A stretch of DNA of 19,840 nucleotides from Micrococcales bacterium UBA7469 (GCA_002479805.1 DLPB01000036.1:1-19840), one strand, 5' to 3'; counted from the first letter of the stretch, positions 1 through 7,934 are shown. Program-made: numbers and translations. The notes: generated by a model from the letters alone, not told the origin.

Positions 1-351
1 TTGGCGGTGGCCGCACTTTGTTCGCTGGTCGGCTTTTTCCTGGTCGGCACCGATGGCGTGCTAACTGCACTTCTGGGTGCGGCAATTGCCCTGGTCTTTA
101 CGTCGCTGACACTGCTCAGCGTGCTTTTTGGAGCACGGCTGCCGCTTGGTGGTTTCTACGGCTTGGTGCTCGGTGGTTGGCTACTAAAGGTTGTGCTGTT
201 TGCACTGCTAATGGGAGCGCTGCAGCGCATGGATTTCATTCACGGTCCAACCTTGTTTTTTGCCATTGTGCTCAGCGTTTTGGGGAGCTTGGGAATTGAT
301 TCCTGGGTTGTTTTGCGCTCCCGAATCCCAACTATTGAATCTCAGGATTAG
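1..351 (+). CDS. AtpI-like membrane protein, first gene of ATP synthase operon (5' end probably outside window)
   Basis: This small, very hydrophobic protein directly precedes atpB, the position of the atpI-type gene in actinobacterial ATP synthase operons. Four membrane segments are visible at about residues 2-16, 19-44, 52-75 and 83-106, followed by a short polar tail ending SQD. AtpI-type proteins are thought to help c-ring assembly or ion supply; that role is assigned here by position and topology, because the sequence itself is poorly conserved. The frame is open from base 1 (TTG), and with about 116 codons it is shorter than usual actinobacterial relatives. The true start is therefore probably upstream of the window. 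It could also be called a generic hypothetical membrane protein. Confidence 0.7.
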   Translation: MAVAALCSLVGFFLVGTDGVLTALLGAAIALVFTSLTLLSVLFGARLPLGGFYGLVLGGWLLKVVLFALLMGALQRMDFIHGPTLFFAIVLSVLGSLGIDSWVVLRSRIPTIESQD

Positions 352-378
352 ATTTTTCGATTTCGAGGTTTAGAAGGG

Positions 379-409
379 GGATTCCTCCTATAAACTTTTG
401 AGGAATTCC
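379..409 (+). promoter_or_regulatory. Inverted repeat in atpI-atpB leader, with TATAAA in its loop
   Basis: GGATTCCTC (379-387) pairs with GAGGAATTCC (400-409), with one bulged T. The inner seven base pairs (ATTCCTC and GAGGAAT) are perfect. The loop contains TATAAA (389-394), which could serve as a -10 element, although no good -35 is seen at the right distance. It lies 44 bases before atpB in the 101-base gap after the atpI-like gene, the largest gap in the ATP synthase operon. It could be an operator, an mRNA processing or stability hairpin, or an internal promoter. The sequence does not decide between these. Confidence 0.35.
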
Positions 410-446
410 TTAGACCACCCGCGGGGTTTTTCACGCCGCCCGAGCC

Positions 447-452
447 AGGAGT
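447..452 (+). promoter_or_regulatory. Shine-Dalgarno AGGAGT placed unusually close to the atpB ATG
   Basis: AGGAG (447-451) is a strong Shine-Dalgarno core but is separated by only one base from the ATG at 453. Normal spacing would place initiation at the in-frame CTG at 459 (seven-base spacer). No in-frame ATG, GTG or TTG lies near 459; the next in-frame ATG (519) would remove conserved N-terminal residues of subunit a. The ATG at 453 remains the default choice. Confidence 0.5.
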
Positions 453-1280
453 ATGAAGCTGTTTAGTGCACTGACTCTGTTTGCGGCCGAAGAGGGCGGT
501 TTCCACCCACCTTCGATCATGGAGTTCTACCCAGAGATCGTTGCCTTTGAGGGCACAGTATTCGCCATCAACCGAATCATGATGATTCGCTTGATCGTGC
601 TTGCAGTTTTGTTGGTGCTTTTCTACTTCTGGACCCGTTCCTTCAAGAAGGCGGTTCGCACTGGAAACGTTGTTCCCGGACGCTTCCAGCTACTAGGTGA
701 AATGGCTCTGAACTTCGTTCGCAAAAACATCGCACACGACCAGCTAGGTGAGAAAGACGGCGAGCGCTTCCTGCCGATGTTGACCACCATCTTCTTCATG
801 GTGCTGGGCATGAACATCACCGGAATCATTCCGTTTGCAAACATCGCGGGTAGCTCGGTTGTCGGGCTGCCACTAGTTCTTGCTGCAGTGGCATACGTAA
901 CCTTCATCTACGCCGGAATTCGCAAGCACGGTGGCAAGTTCTTTACCAACGCACTTTTCCCAGCCGGTGTTCCAAAAGCTTTCTACACCCTGGTAACCCC
1001 AATCGAATTCCTCTCTACATTCATTCTTCGCCCAGTTACTTTGGCGCTTCGACTTTTGATGAACATGATCGCCGGTCACTTGCTTTTGGTGCTGTGTTTC
1101 TCGGCAACTCAGTTCTTCTTCTTCGAGGCAGACGGATTCTTCAAGCTATTCGGCGCGGGAACCCTGCTATTTGGCTTTGCATTCACTGTCTTCGAGATCC
1201 TGGTTGCAGTTTTGCAGGCATACGTATTCACACTTCTGACCACTGTCTACATTCAGTTGGCATTGGCAGACGAACACTAA
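453..1280 (+). CDS. atpB: ATP synthase subunit a (Fo proton channel)
   Basis: Subunit a is the membrane stator that forms the two proton half-channels against the c-ring. At 275 residues it has the family's usual length, with membrane segments near 43-60, 109-128, 137-155, 181-200, 204-222 and 236-266. The essential stator arginine is seen as R200 in the PVTLALRLLMNMIAGH segment, and the conserved glutamine in LQAYVFTLLT is Q254. The N-terminal stretch FHPPSIMEFYPE is typical of actinobacterial subunit a and supports a start upstream of the internal ATG at 519. The ribosome-binding site is unusually close to the ATG. Around the key arginine the sequence reads LRLLMNM, where LRLFxNM is common: a mild substitution with the arginine kept. 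Confidence 0.97.
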   Translation: MKLFSALTLFAAEEGGFHPPSIMEFYPEIVAFEGTVFAINRIMMIRLIVLAVLLVLFYFWTRSFKKAVRTGNVVPGRFQLLGEMALNFVRKNIAHDQLGEKDGERFLPMLTTIFFMVLGMNITGIIPFANIAGSSVVGLPLVLAAVAYVTFIYAGIRKHGGKFFTNALFPAGVPKAFYTLVTPIEFLSTFILRPVTLALRLLMNMIAGHLLLVLCFSATQFFFFEADGFFKLFGAGTLLFGFAFTVFEILVAVLQAYVFTLLTTVYIQLALADEH

Positions 1281-1304
1281 ATAAACCCCACGGAAGGAAA
1301 TCAA

Positions 1305-1535
1305 GTGGACGCAGTAAACATCGCCGAACTATCCGGCAACATCGCAGTGGTTGGTTACGGCCTAGCCGCAATCGGTCCAGGAATCGGTGTAGGTCTAGTT
1401 GTATCTAAGACCATCGAGTCCATCGCTCGTCAGCCAGAGCTAGCAGGCAAGCTCCAGGTCACCATGTGGCTAGGTATCGCCTTCACTGAAGCGCTAGCGC
1501 TAATCGGTCTAGCAACCCCATTCATCTTCGTCTAA
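1305..1535 (+). CDS. atpE: ATP synthase subunit c (rotor ring proteolipid)
   Basis: This 76-residue proteolipid forms the Fo rotor ring. It is a hairpin of two membrane helices (about 10-40 and 50-75) joined by a polar loop with the family motif RQP at 42-44. The first helix carries the glycine-rich packing motif GPGIGVG (24-30). The ion-binding carboxylate is E62 in GIAFTEALALIG; the residues around it lack the glutamine and serine/threonine pattern of sodium-binding rings, so proton coupling is inferred. The GTG start at 1305 is preceded by GGAAGGAAA, a good ribosome-binding site. It sits 24 bases after atpB in the operon. Confidence 0.97.
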   Translation: MDAVNIAELSGNIAVVGYGLAAIGPGIGVGLVVSKTIESIARQPELAGKLQVTMWLGIAFTEALALIGLATPFIFV

Positions 1536-1549
1536 GCAAAAGGTAAACG

Positions 1550-2098
1550 ATGATTTCAAGGATTCTTGCCGCCGCAGCGGAGGAGGGTGCAGCTGCACCT
1601 AACCCGTTGATTCCGGCTTGGTATGACATCACCTGGTCATCGGTTGTCTTTGTTGTTCTGCTGACCTTCTTCTGGTTCAAGGTTCTTCCTGGATTCAAGA
1701 AGATGCTCGATGAGCGCGCCAAGGCAATCGAAGGACGTTTGGCTGAGGCCGAGGCTGCCCAGCGATCCGCCGAAGAGCGCACCGCGTTCATCGAGGCCGA
1801 GCAGGCTAAGTTGCGCAGCGAGTCATCATCCATCCGCGAGGAAGCACGCTCCGAGGGAGCTGCCATCCTGGCCGAGATGAAGGCTCAGGCAGCAGCCGAA
1901 GCAGAACGCCTACAGCAGACAGTCAAGAGCTCACTCGAGGCAGAACGTGAGGTCGCCCAGCGCGTCCTTCGTGCCGAGATTGGTGAGCTTGCGATTGAAC
2001 TTGCTTCTCGAATCGTCGGTCAAAAGCTTCAAGAAGACGCGGTCGCCAACAAGGTTGTCGACGACTTCATCGCGGAGCTTGAGGGTAAGAGGGCGTAA
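1550..2098 (+). CDS. atpF: ATP synthase subunit b (peripheral stalk)
   Basis: Subunit b anchors the F1 head to the membrane as part of the peripheral stalk. A short N-terminal segment precedes a single membrane helix at about residues 28-45 (ending FWFKVLPGF). A long, highly charged Ala/Glu/Arg-rich coiled coil follows to about residue 150, then a C-terminal helix expected to contact delta. The length of 182 residues is typical of a free b subunit. It is therefore not the b-delta fusion found in mycobacteria. The ATG at 1550 is preceded by AAAGGTAA, and the gene lies 14 bases downstream of atpE. Confidence 0.95.
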   Translation: MISRILAAAAEEGAAAPNPLIPAWYDITWSSVVFVVLLTFFWFKVLPGFKKMLDERAKAIEGRLAEAEAAQRSAEERTAFIEAEQAKLRSESSSIREEARSEGAAILAEMKAQAAAEAERLQQTVKSSLEAEREVAQRVLRAEIGELAIELASRIVGQKLQEDAVANKVVDDFIAELEGKRA

Positions 2099-2104
2099 CA
2101 ACAA

Positions 2105-2896
2105 GTGGCATCCAGTACCAGAGCAGCCAAATTAGCGGCCGAGCAAGCGCTCGGATCACTATCCGGCCTAACCCTTCAGACTGCAAGTGAACTATTTGCA
2201 GTTGCCAACGCCTTGCACCAGAGCGCCCAGTTGCGCTCGCTACTGACGGATCCTTCCGCCGCAGTAGAGGGCAAGGAAAAGGTAATCAGGTCGGTCTTTG
2301 GCGCCAAGCTATCGGATGTCTCGCTCAACCTCGCCATCACCTTGGCCAAGCAGCGCTGGTCTGCCACTCGCGACATTGCGAAGGTGGCAGAGCAGCTTGC
2401 GGTTCGAATCGTTGCCTCGGTCAGCTCCAGCATCGATGGATTGCAAGAGGAACTATTTGGCCTTCAGCAAGTTATCGCCGGTGACAACGAGCTGGAGTTG
2501 GCGCTGAGCTCAAACCGTGCATCTGCGGAGCAGAAGCAGGCCCTGGTGAAGACTCTGGTCTCTGGCAAACTTTCCCAGGCAGCCGAGCTACTAGCGCTTC
2601 AGGCAGTGCTCAGCCACAGTGTGAAGCGCTACGCGGCAGTGCTCGAGAACTACGGCAGCTGGCTGGCGCAAGTGGCGGGGGAGTCGGTGGCGCTGATTAC
2701 CGTTGCCAAGCCGCTGAGCGAAGATCAGCTCACCCGACTTGGCAATGCCCTAAACGCAAGTTTCGGTCGCAAACTTCAGCTCAATGTTGAGGTTTCGGCT
2801 GATGTAGTAGGTGGCGTTCACGTCGCCGTGAATGGTGAAGTCATAGACGCCACCGTTCTCACCAAACTTAATCACGCAAGATTGCAACTGAACTAA
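2105..2896 (+). CDS. atpH: ATP synthase subunit delta (OSCP)
   Basis: Delta links the peripheral stalk to the top of the alpha/beta head. The protein has 263 residues, well above the roughly 177 of the E. coli subunit; long delta subunits are usual in Actinobacteria. The C-terminal segment with QLNVEVSADVVGGVHVAVNGEVIDATV matches the conserved end of the family in pattern (hydrophobic strand, GG, then a final helix with LNHARLQL). The GTG start at 2105 follows the atpF stop by six bases. The only plausible ribosome-binding site is the GAGGG-like sequence within the end of atpF, so translational coupling is likely. Confidence 0.93.
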   Translation: MASSTRAAKLAAEQALGSLSGLTLQTASELFAVANALHQSAQLRSLLTDPSAAVEGKEKVIRSVFGAKLSDVSLNLAITLAKQRWSATRDIAKVAEQLAVRIVASVSSSIDGLQEELFGLQQVIAGDNELELALSSNRASAEQKQALVKTLVSGKLSQAAELLALQAVLSHSVKRYAAVLENYGSWLAQVAGESVALITVAKPLSEDQLTRLGNALNASFGRKLQLNVEVSADVVGGVHVAVNGEVIDATVLTKLNHARLQLN

Positions 2897-2917
2897 CCAA
2901 AAGAAGCAGAGGAACCA

Positions 2918-4555
2918 ATGTCAGAGCTCAAGATCAACCCGAATGAAATTCGGGATGCCCTGAAGGACTTCGTTTCGTCCTTTGAGCCAAAAGGTGCCGA
3001 CAAGCAAGAGGTTGGCTACGTCATCGACGCAGCTGACGGCATTGCTCACGTCGAGGGGCTGCCAAGTGCGATGGCGAACGAGCTATTGCGTTTCTCGGAC
3101 GGCACTTTGGGTCTAGCACTGAACCTCGACGAGCGCGAGATCGGTGTTGTAGTCCTAGGTGAGTTCACCGGCATTGAGGCCGGCATGGAGGTCTACCGCA
3201 CCGGTGAAGTTCTATCGGTTCCGGTAGGCGACGCTTACCTGGGCCGCGTGGTGAACCCACTGGGTGCACCAATCGATGGTCTTGGCGAGATCAAGAGCGA
3301 GGGTCTTCGTGCTCTTGAGCTTCAGGCTCCTGGTGTTATGGACCGCAAGAGCGTTCACGAGCCACTGCAGACCGGTATCAAGGCCATTGACGCCATGATC
3401 CCAGTTGGTCGCGGACAGCGTCAGCTAATCATTGGTGACCGTCAGACCGGTAAGACTGCAATTGCGGTTGACGCAATCATCAACCAGCGCGAGAACTGGC
3501 TATCCGGTGACGTAAACAAGCAGGTTCGCTGCATCTACGTTGCAATCGGTCAGAAGGGTTCCACCATCGCCGGTGTCAAGGCAGCCTTGGAAGAGGCTGG
3601 CGCTATGGAGTACACCACCATCGTGGCTTCTCCTGCATCAGACCCAGCTGGTTTCAAGTACCTAGCTCCATACACCGGTAGCGCGATTGGTCAGCACTGG
3701 ATGTACGGTGGCAAGCACGTTCTCATCATTTTTGATGACCTTTCCAAGCAGGCCGAGGCCTACCGTGCGGTATCGCTTCTACTACGCCGCCCACCAGGCC
3801 GCGAAGCTTACCCAGGTGACGTCTTCTACTTGCACTCCCGCCTACTAGAGCGTTGTGCCAAGCTGTCTGACGCCATGGGTGCCGGTTCGATGACTGGACT
3901 TCCAATCATCGAAACCAAGGCAAACGACGTTTCTGCATACATTCCAACCAACGTGATCTCGATCACCGACGGTCAGATCTTCTTGCAGTCCGACCTGTTC
4001 AACGCCAACCAGCGTCCAGCTATCGACGTGGGTATCTCCGTATCTCGTGTTGGTGGTGCCGCTCAGGTCAAGGGCATCAAGAAGGTTTCCGGAACTCTGA
4101 AGCTAGAGCTAGCCCAGTACCGCTCGCTAGAAGCCTTCGCAATGTTCGCATCAGACCTAGATGCAGCTAGCCGTAAGCAGCTGGAGCGTGGTGCTCGTTT
4201 GACTGAGCTACTAAAGCAGCCTCAGTTCTCGCCATACCCAGTTGAGGACCAGACCGTTTCGATCTGGGCCGGTACCACCGGCAAGTTGGATGAGGTTCCA
4301 GTTCAGGACATCCTGCGCTTTGAGCGTGAGTTCCTGGACTACCTAAAGCGCAACTCCAGTGCGCTTACTGTGATTCGTGAGACCGAAAAGCTTGAGGATG
4401 ACACCATCAACGAGCTTGAGAAGGCGATCGAGCACTTCAAGAAGATGTTCCAGCTGCACACCGGTGAGCCACTGGTGAAGAGCGGCAAAGAAGACGTGAA
4501 GGCTCTAGCTGACGAGCAGGTCGGCCAAGAGAAGATCGTCGTTCAGAAGCGATAA
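2918..4555 (+). CDS. atpA: ATP synthase subunit alpha (F1)
   Basis: Alpha forms the non-catalytic nucleotide sites of the F1 hexamer. At 545 residues it has the family's normal length. The Walker A motif GDRQTGKT is at 173-180, the Walker B region LIIFDD lies farther on, and the ATP synthase alpha/beta signature PAIDVGISVS is intact. The N-terminal region (about 1-25) is the helix that binds delta. The segment RRPPGREAYPGD, strongly conserved in alpha, is present. The ATG at 2918 is preceded by AGAGGA. It follows atpH by 21 bases in the operon. I see no missing catalytic or structural residue. Confidence 0.99.
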   Translation: MSELKINPNEIRDALKDFVSSFEPKGADKQEVGYVIDAADGIAHVEGLPSAMANELLRFSDGTLGLALNLDEREIGVVVLGEFTGIEAGMEVYRTGEVLSVPVGDAYLGRVVNPLGAPIDGLGEIKSEGLRALELQAPGVMDRKSVHEPLQTGIKAIDAMIPVGRGQRQLIIGDRQTGKTAIAVDAIINQRENWLSGDVNKQVRCIYVAIGQKGSTIAGVKAALEEAGAMEYTTIVASPASDPAGFKYLAPYTGSAIGQHWMYGGKHVLIIFDDLSKQAEAYRAVSLLLRRPPGREAYPGDVFYLHSRLLERCAKLSDAMGAGSMTGLPIIETKANDVSAYIPTNVISITDGQIFLQSDLFNANQRPAIDVGISVSRVGGAAQVKGIKKVSGTLKLELAQYRSLEAFAMFASDLDAASRKQLERGARLTELLKQPQFSPYPVEDQTVSIWAGTTGKLDEVPVQDILRFEREFLDYLKRNSSALTVIRETEKLEDDTINELEKAIEHFKKMFQLHTGEPLVKSGKEDVKALADEQVGQEKIVVQKR

Positions 4556-4576
4556 GAACAGGTAAGGGTTTAGGTT

Positions 4577-5479
4577 ATGGGTGCGCAACTTCGCGTCTAC
4601 AGGCAGAAGATTAAGTCTGCCAAGACGACCAAGAAGATTACCCGCGCTATGGAGCTGATCTCGGCATCGAGAATTCAGAAGGCCCAGCAGCGGGTAGCTG
4701 CCTCCACCCCTTACACCCGCGCTGTTACCCGCGCTGTTTCGGCAGTTGCTTCACACGCCAACATCGACCACCCGCTAACCCGAGTCAGCGAGAATCCAAC
4801 CCGCGCAGCGGTTTTGATTTTCACCTCCGACCGCGGTCTAGCCGGTGCCTTCTCCTCGGGAGTGCTAAAGGAAGCCGAAGCGCTGACTGTAAGACTTCGC
4901 GAGCAGGGTCAGGAAGTTGTTTACTACCTGGTTGGACGCAAAGCTGTGGCGAACTTCAACTTCCGTCGTCGCGCATTTATCCGCGATTGGACCGGTGGCA
5001 CAGACCTGCCACAGTTCGACACTGCAACCGAGATTGCGAATGCAGTTTTGGAGCTCTTCCTCACTCCTAAGGATGAGGGCGGAGTGGATGAGATCTACTT
5101 GGTCGGCAATGAGTTCGTGTCCATGATGGTGCAGGAACCGACCACCACCCGCTTGCTACCGCTTGAGGTTGTCGAGCAGGAGGCGGTCTCTGACAGCGAA
5201 GTATTCCCGCTATACGAATTTGAACCAGAGGCAGACAAGGTGCTTGACGCCCTGCTTCCGGTTTATATCGAGAACCGCATCTACAACGTCATGCTGCAGT
5301 CGGCTGCTGCTGAGCACGCAGCTCGCCAGAAGGCGATGAAGAGTGCAACTGACAACGCAGACAAGTTGATTTTGAACTACACCCGCTTGGCAAACGCAGC
5401 CCGCCAGGCGGAAATCACCCAGCAGATTTCGGAAATCGTTGGTGGAGCAGACGCTCTGCAGACGGTTGACGAGGACTAA
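4577..5479 (+). CDS. atpG: ATP synthase subunit gamma (central stalk)
   Basis: Gamma is the rotating central shaft that couples the c-ring to the catalytic head. The conserved N-terminal coiled coil begins with RQKIKSAKTTKKITRAMELI, and the C-terminal helix contains NYTRLANAARQAEITQQISE. Both are diagnostic. The full length of 300 residues is usual for Actinobacteria. A segment near residues 200-225, rich in acidic residues (EAVSDSEVFPLYEFEPEAD), lies in the globular part. Extra loops are common there in this phylum. The ATG at 4577 follows TAAGGG at 4563-4568. Confidence 0.97.
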   Translation: MGAQLRVYRQKIKSAKTTKKITRAMELISASRIQKAQQRVAASTPYTRAVTRAVSAVASHANIDHPLTRVSENPTRAAVLIFTSDRGLAGAFSSGVLKEAEALTVRLREQGQEVVYYLVGRKAVANFNFRRRAFIRDWTGGTDLPQFDTATEIANAVLELFLTPKDEGGVDEIYLVGNEFVSMMVQEPTTTRLLPLEVVEQEAVSDSEVFPLYEFEPEADKVLDALLPVYIENRIYNVMLQSAAAEHAARQKAMKSATDNADKLILNYTRLANAARQAEITQQISEIVGGADALQTVDED

Positions 5480-5494
5480 GAGAAAGAAAGCACA

Positions 5495-6931
5495 ATGGCC
5501 GAGAGCACTAAGACAGCAACGGGTCGTATCGCACGCGTTACCGGACCGGTGGTTGACATCGAGTTTCCGCACGATGCCATCCCTGGAATCTACAACGCCC
5601 TGACCACCGAGGTCGCTTTTGGTGACCAGAAGTACACGCTTACCCTTGAGGTTGCGCAGCACCTTGGTGACGACCTTGTTCGTGCCATCGCGCTAAAGCC
5701 AACCGATGGTTTGGTTCGCGGTGCAATCGTGACCGACACCGGTGCTCCAATCTCCGTTCCAGTTGGCGACGTGACCAAGGGCAAGGTTTTCAACGTTATC
5801 GGCGAGGTGCTAAACGGTGAGCCAGGCGAGAAGATTGAGGTCACCGAGCGTTGGCCAATCCACCGCACTCCACCAGCATTCGACCAGCTTGAGTCCAAGA
5901 CTCAGATGTTCGAGACCGGTATCAAGGTCATCGACCTGCTAACCCCTTATGTGCAGGGTGGAAAGATCGGTCTATTCGGTGGTGCCGGTGTTGGTAAGAC
6001 CGTTTTGATCCAGGAAATGATCTACCGCGTGGCAGAAAACCACGATGGTGTGTCGGTGTTCGCCGGTGTTGGTGAGCGTACTCGTGAGGGTAACGACCTA
6101 ATCGAGGAAATGAAGGAAGCCGGCGTTATCGAGAAGACCGCACTGGTCTTCGGTCAGATGGATGAGCCACCTGGAACTCGTTTGCGTGTAGCACTATCCG
6201 CGCTAACCATGGCGGAGTACTTCCGTGACGTGCAGGGCCAGGACGTGCTGTTGTTCATCGACAACATCTTCCGTTTCACCCAGGCCGGTTCTGAGGTTTC
6301 CACGCTGCTAGGCCGCATGCCATCAGCCGTGGGTTACCAGCCGAACCTAGCTGACGAGATGGGTCTACTACAGGAGCGAATCACCTCTACCCGTGGTCAC
6401 TCGATCACCTCGCTACAGGCAATTTACGTTCCTGCCGACGACTACACCGACCCAGCCCCGGCAACCACCTTCGCTCACTTGGATGCAACCACCGAGCTAA
6501 GCCGTGAGATCGCTGCTAAGGGTCTGTACCCAGCTGTGGACCCACTAACTTCGACCTCTCGAATCCTGAACCCTGCCTACATCTCGGCAGATCACTACTC
6601 GACTGCAATCCGCGTCAAGGCGATTCTGCAGAAGAACAAGGAACTTCAGGAAATCATTGCCATCTTGGGTGTTGAGGAGCTTTCCGAAGAGGACAAGATA
6701 ACCGTATCCCGCGCTCGTCGCATCCAGCAGTTCCTATCGCAGAACACCTACATGGCAACCAAGTTCACTTCGGTTCCAGGTTCGACCGTTCCGCTGAAGG
6801 ACACCATCGAGGGCTTCTCGATGATTGCTAACGGTGACCTAGACCACGTTCCAGAGCAGGCTTTCTTCAACTGCGGTGGCATCGATGACGTTATGAAGGC
6901 ATACGACCGCATCCAGAAGGATCTGAAGTAG
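5495..6931 (+). CDS. atpD: ATP synthase subunit beta (catalytic F1)
   Basis: Beta carries the catalytic sites for ATP synthesis and hydrolysis. In its 478 residues one sees Walker A GGAGVGKT (162-169), the catalytic glutamate region GERTREGND (193-201), Walker B LLFIDN (252-257), and the signature PAVDPLTSTS (346-355). The loop that contacts gamma and epsilon reads EELSEED (394-400), a conservative variant of DELSEED. The ATG at 5495 has only a weak purine-rich leader (AGAAAGAAAG). Its TAG stop shares its last base with the GTG of atpC, which implies tight translational coupling. Confidence 0.99.
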   Translation: MAESTKTATGRIARVTGPVVDIEFPHDAIPGIYNALTTEVAFGDQKYTLTLEVAQHLGDDLVRAIALKPTDGLVRGAIVTDTGAPISVPVGDVTKGKVFNVIGEVLNGEPGEKIEVTERWPIHRTPPAFDQLESKTQMFETGIKVIDLLTPYVQGGKIGLFGGAGVGKTVLIQEMIYRVAENHDGVSVFAGVGERTREGNDLIEEMKEAGVIEKTALVFGQMDEPPGTRLRVALSALTMAEYFRDVQGQDVLLFIDNIFRFTQAGSEVSTLLGRMPSAVGYQPNLADEMGLLQERITSTRGHSITSLQAIYVPADDYTDPAPATTFAHLDATTELSREIAAKGLYPAVDPLTSTSRILNPAYISADHYSTAIRVKAILQKNKELQEIIAILGVEELSEEDKITVSRARRIQQFLSQNTYMATKFTSVPGSTVPLKDTIEGFSMIANGDLDHVPEQAFFNCGGIDDVMKAYDRIQKDLK

Positions 6932-7200
6932 TGGCAAGAGAACTCAACGTAGACCTAGTCGCGGCAGATCGCAAGATCTGGTCCGGCAGCGCAACCATGG
7001 TGGTCGCTAAGACCGCCGAGGGTGAAATTGGTCTACTCGCAGGTCACGAGCCAATGCTTGCCATCATGGCTGCCGGTCAGATTCGCATCACGCTTGCCGA
7101 CGGCAAGCCAGTTATTGCCGAGACCACCCAGGGTGGCTTCTTGTCAATCGAGTCTGACACCGTCACCTTGGTGGTCAGGGACGCAACCCTGATTAGCTAA
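6931..7200 (+). CDS. atpC: ATP synthase subunit epsilon, short form without C-terminal helices
   Basis: Epsilon sits at the foot of the central stalk. The 89 residues match the N-terminal beta-sandwich of the family (ELNVDLVAADRKIWSGSA at the start; GEIGLLAGHEPMLA; GGFLSIESDTVTLVV). The chain ends right after the sandwich with RDATLIS. The C-terminal two-helix domain present in the roughly 138-residue E. coli protein, which can insert into F1 and inhibit ATP hydrolysis, is absent. I recall other Microbacteriaceae also having short epsilon proteins, so this may be a lineage trait rather than damage. The GTG start overlaps the atpD stop (TAGTG), and the TAA stop overlaps the next ATG (TAATG). 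Confidence 0.93.
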   Translation: MARELNVDLVAADRKIWSGSATMVVAKTAEGEIGLLAGHEPMLAIMAAGQIRITLADGKPVIAETTQGGFLSIESDTVTLVVRDATLIS

Positions 7201-7934
7201 TGCTTATTCTGCTGCCGCCGTCGGAAACTAAACGTTCCGGCGGCGTTGGCATTTCTATCGACAAAGCTGCCATCATCTGGGCTGCCTTGGATCCTGCCAG
7301 GGATGTTCTAATCAAGAAGCTTGGAACCCTTTCGAAAAGTAAATCGAAGGCTGTCAAGGCTCTGAAGCTGGGTAAGAATCCGGAGCGGGATATCCAAAGC
7401 CTCAGGGAGCTGCTCACCGCACCGACCATGCCGGCGGTCGAACGCTACGCCGGCACTCTCTTCGACGCACTCGATTACCAAAGTCTGTCGGCCGAGGGTA
7501 AAGAGCGGGCAAAGGAAAGGCTGTTTATTCAGTCGGCGCTCTTTGGTTTATTGCCTGCCACCGAACAGATTCCCTACTATCGCTTCTCCGCCTCCAGCAA
7601 GCTGCCGGGAATCGATCTGAAGAAGCACTGGACCAAGGCCCACGTGGCAGTCTGGCCGAGGATGGTGGGGCCGATTTTGGACCTTCGCTCAAAGAGCTAT
7701 GCGGCCCTGAATCCGATACCAGAACGTGAGCACTACACCGTGGAGGTGCTGGATGAGGACTCTGGTAAGGCGTTAAATCACTTCAATAAAAAAGCCAAGG
7801 GTGCGTTTGTTAGAGCAGCTTTGGAGCACGGCCTGGAGTCCGTCGATCAAATCCCGCAAATAGCAAAACTGGCAGGCCTTTCGGCCCGCCAGTCCGGCTT
7901 TGTTATCGAGCTAATTGTCCCAAGCGGCTTTTAG
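7200..7934 (+). CDS. yaaA: YaaA family (UPF0246/DUF328) peroxide-stress protein
   Basis: The N-terminus MLILLPPSETK is the hallmark of the YaaA family. In E. coli, YaaA limits intracellular iron and Fenton-type DNA damage during hydrogen peroxide stress. The length of 244 residues is close to the usual 250-260. Other family-like segments are PTMPAVERYAGTLFDAL, SALFGLLPATEQIPYYR and the RSKSYAAL region. The ATG overlaps the atpC stop by one base (TAATG), so it is translated with the ATP synthase operon and is probably its last gene. The stop codon overlaps the convergent gene's stop by four bases (7931-7934). A minus-strand terminator hairpin is embedded in its last 25 codons. The function in this organism is inferred from the family. 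Confidence 0.9.
   Translation: MLILLPPSETKRSGGVGISIDKAAIIWAALDPARDVLIKKLGTLSKSKSKAVKALKLGKNPERDIQSLRELLTAPTMPAVERYAGTLFDALDYQSLSAEGKERAKERLFIQSALFGLLPATEQIPYYRFSASSKLPGIDLKKHWTKAHVAVWPRMVGPILDLRSKSYAALNPIPEREHYTVEVLDEDSGKALNHFNKKAKGAFVRAALEHGLESVDQIPQIAKLAGLSARQSGFVIELIVPSGF
7869..7892 (-). terminator. Intrinsic terminator for the minus-strand sigma/membrane-protein unit, inside the 3' end of yaaA
   Basis: Read on the minus strand, CTGGCGGGCC, loop GAAA, GGCCTGCCAG forms a ten-base-pair stem (one G-U pair) followed immediately by TTTT. It begins 39 bases past the stop codon of the minus-strand gene ending at 7931. On the plus strand the G-U becomes an A-C mismatch and no T-run follows, so the element is polarised for minus-strand transcription. 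It is wholly within yaaA coding sequence. Confidence 0.8.

Noticed and set aside
417..431. ACCC-GCG-GGGT followed by a T-run, as an intrinsic terminator before atpB
   Set aside because: The stem has only four pairs, and stopping transcription here would cut the ATP synthase genes off from the upstream gene; too weak to call.
1305..1535. Sodium-coupled rotor ring
   Set aside because: The residues around E62 do not show the polar ligands typical of sodium-binding c subunits; proton coupling is the simpler reading.
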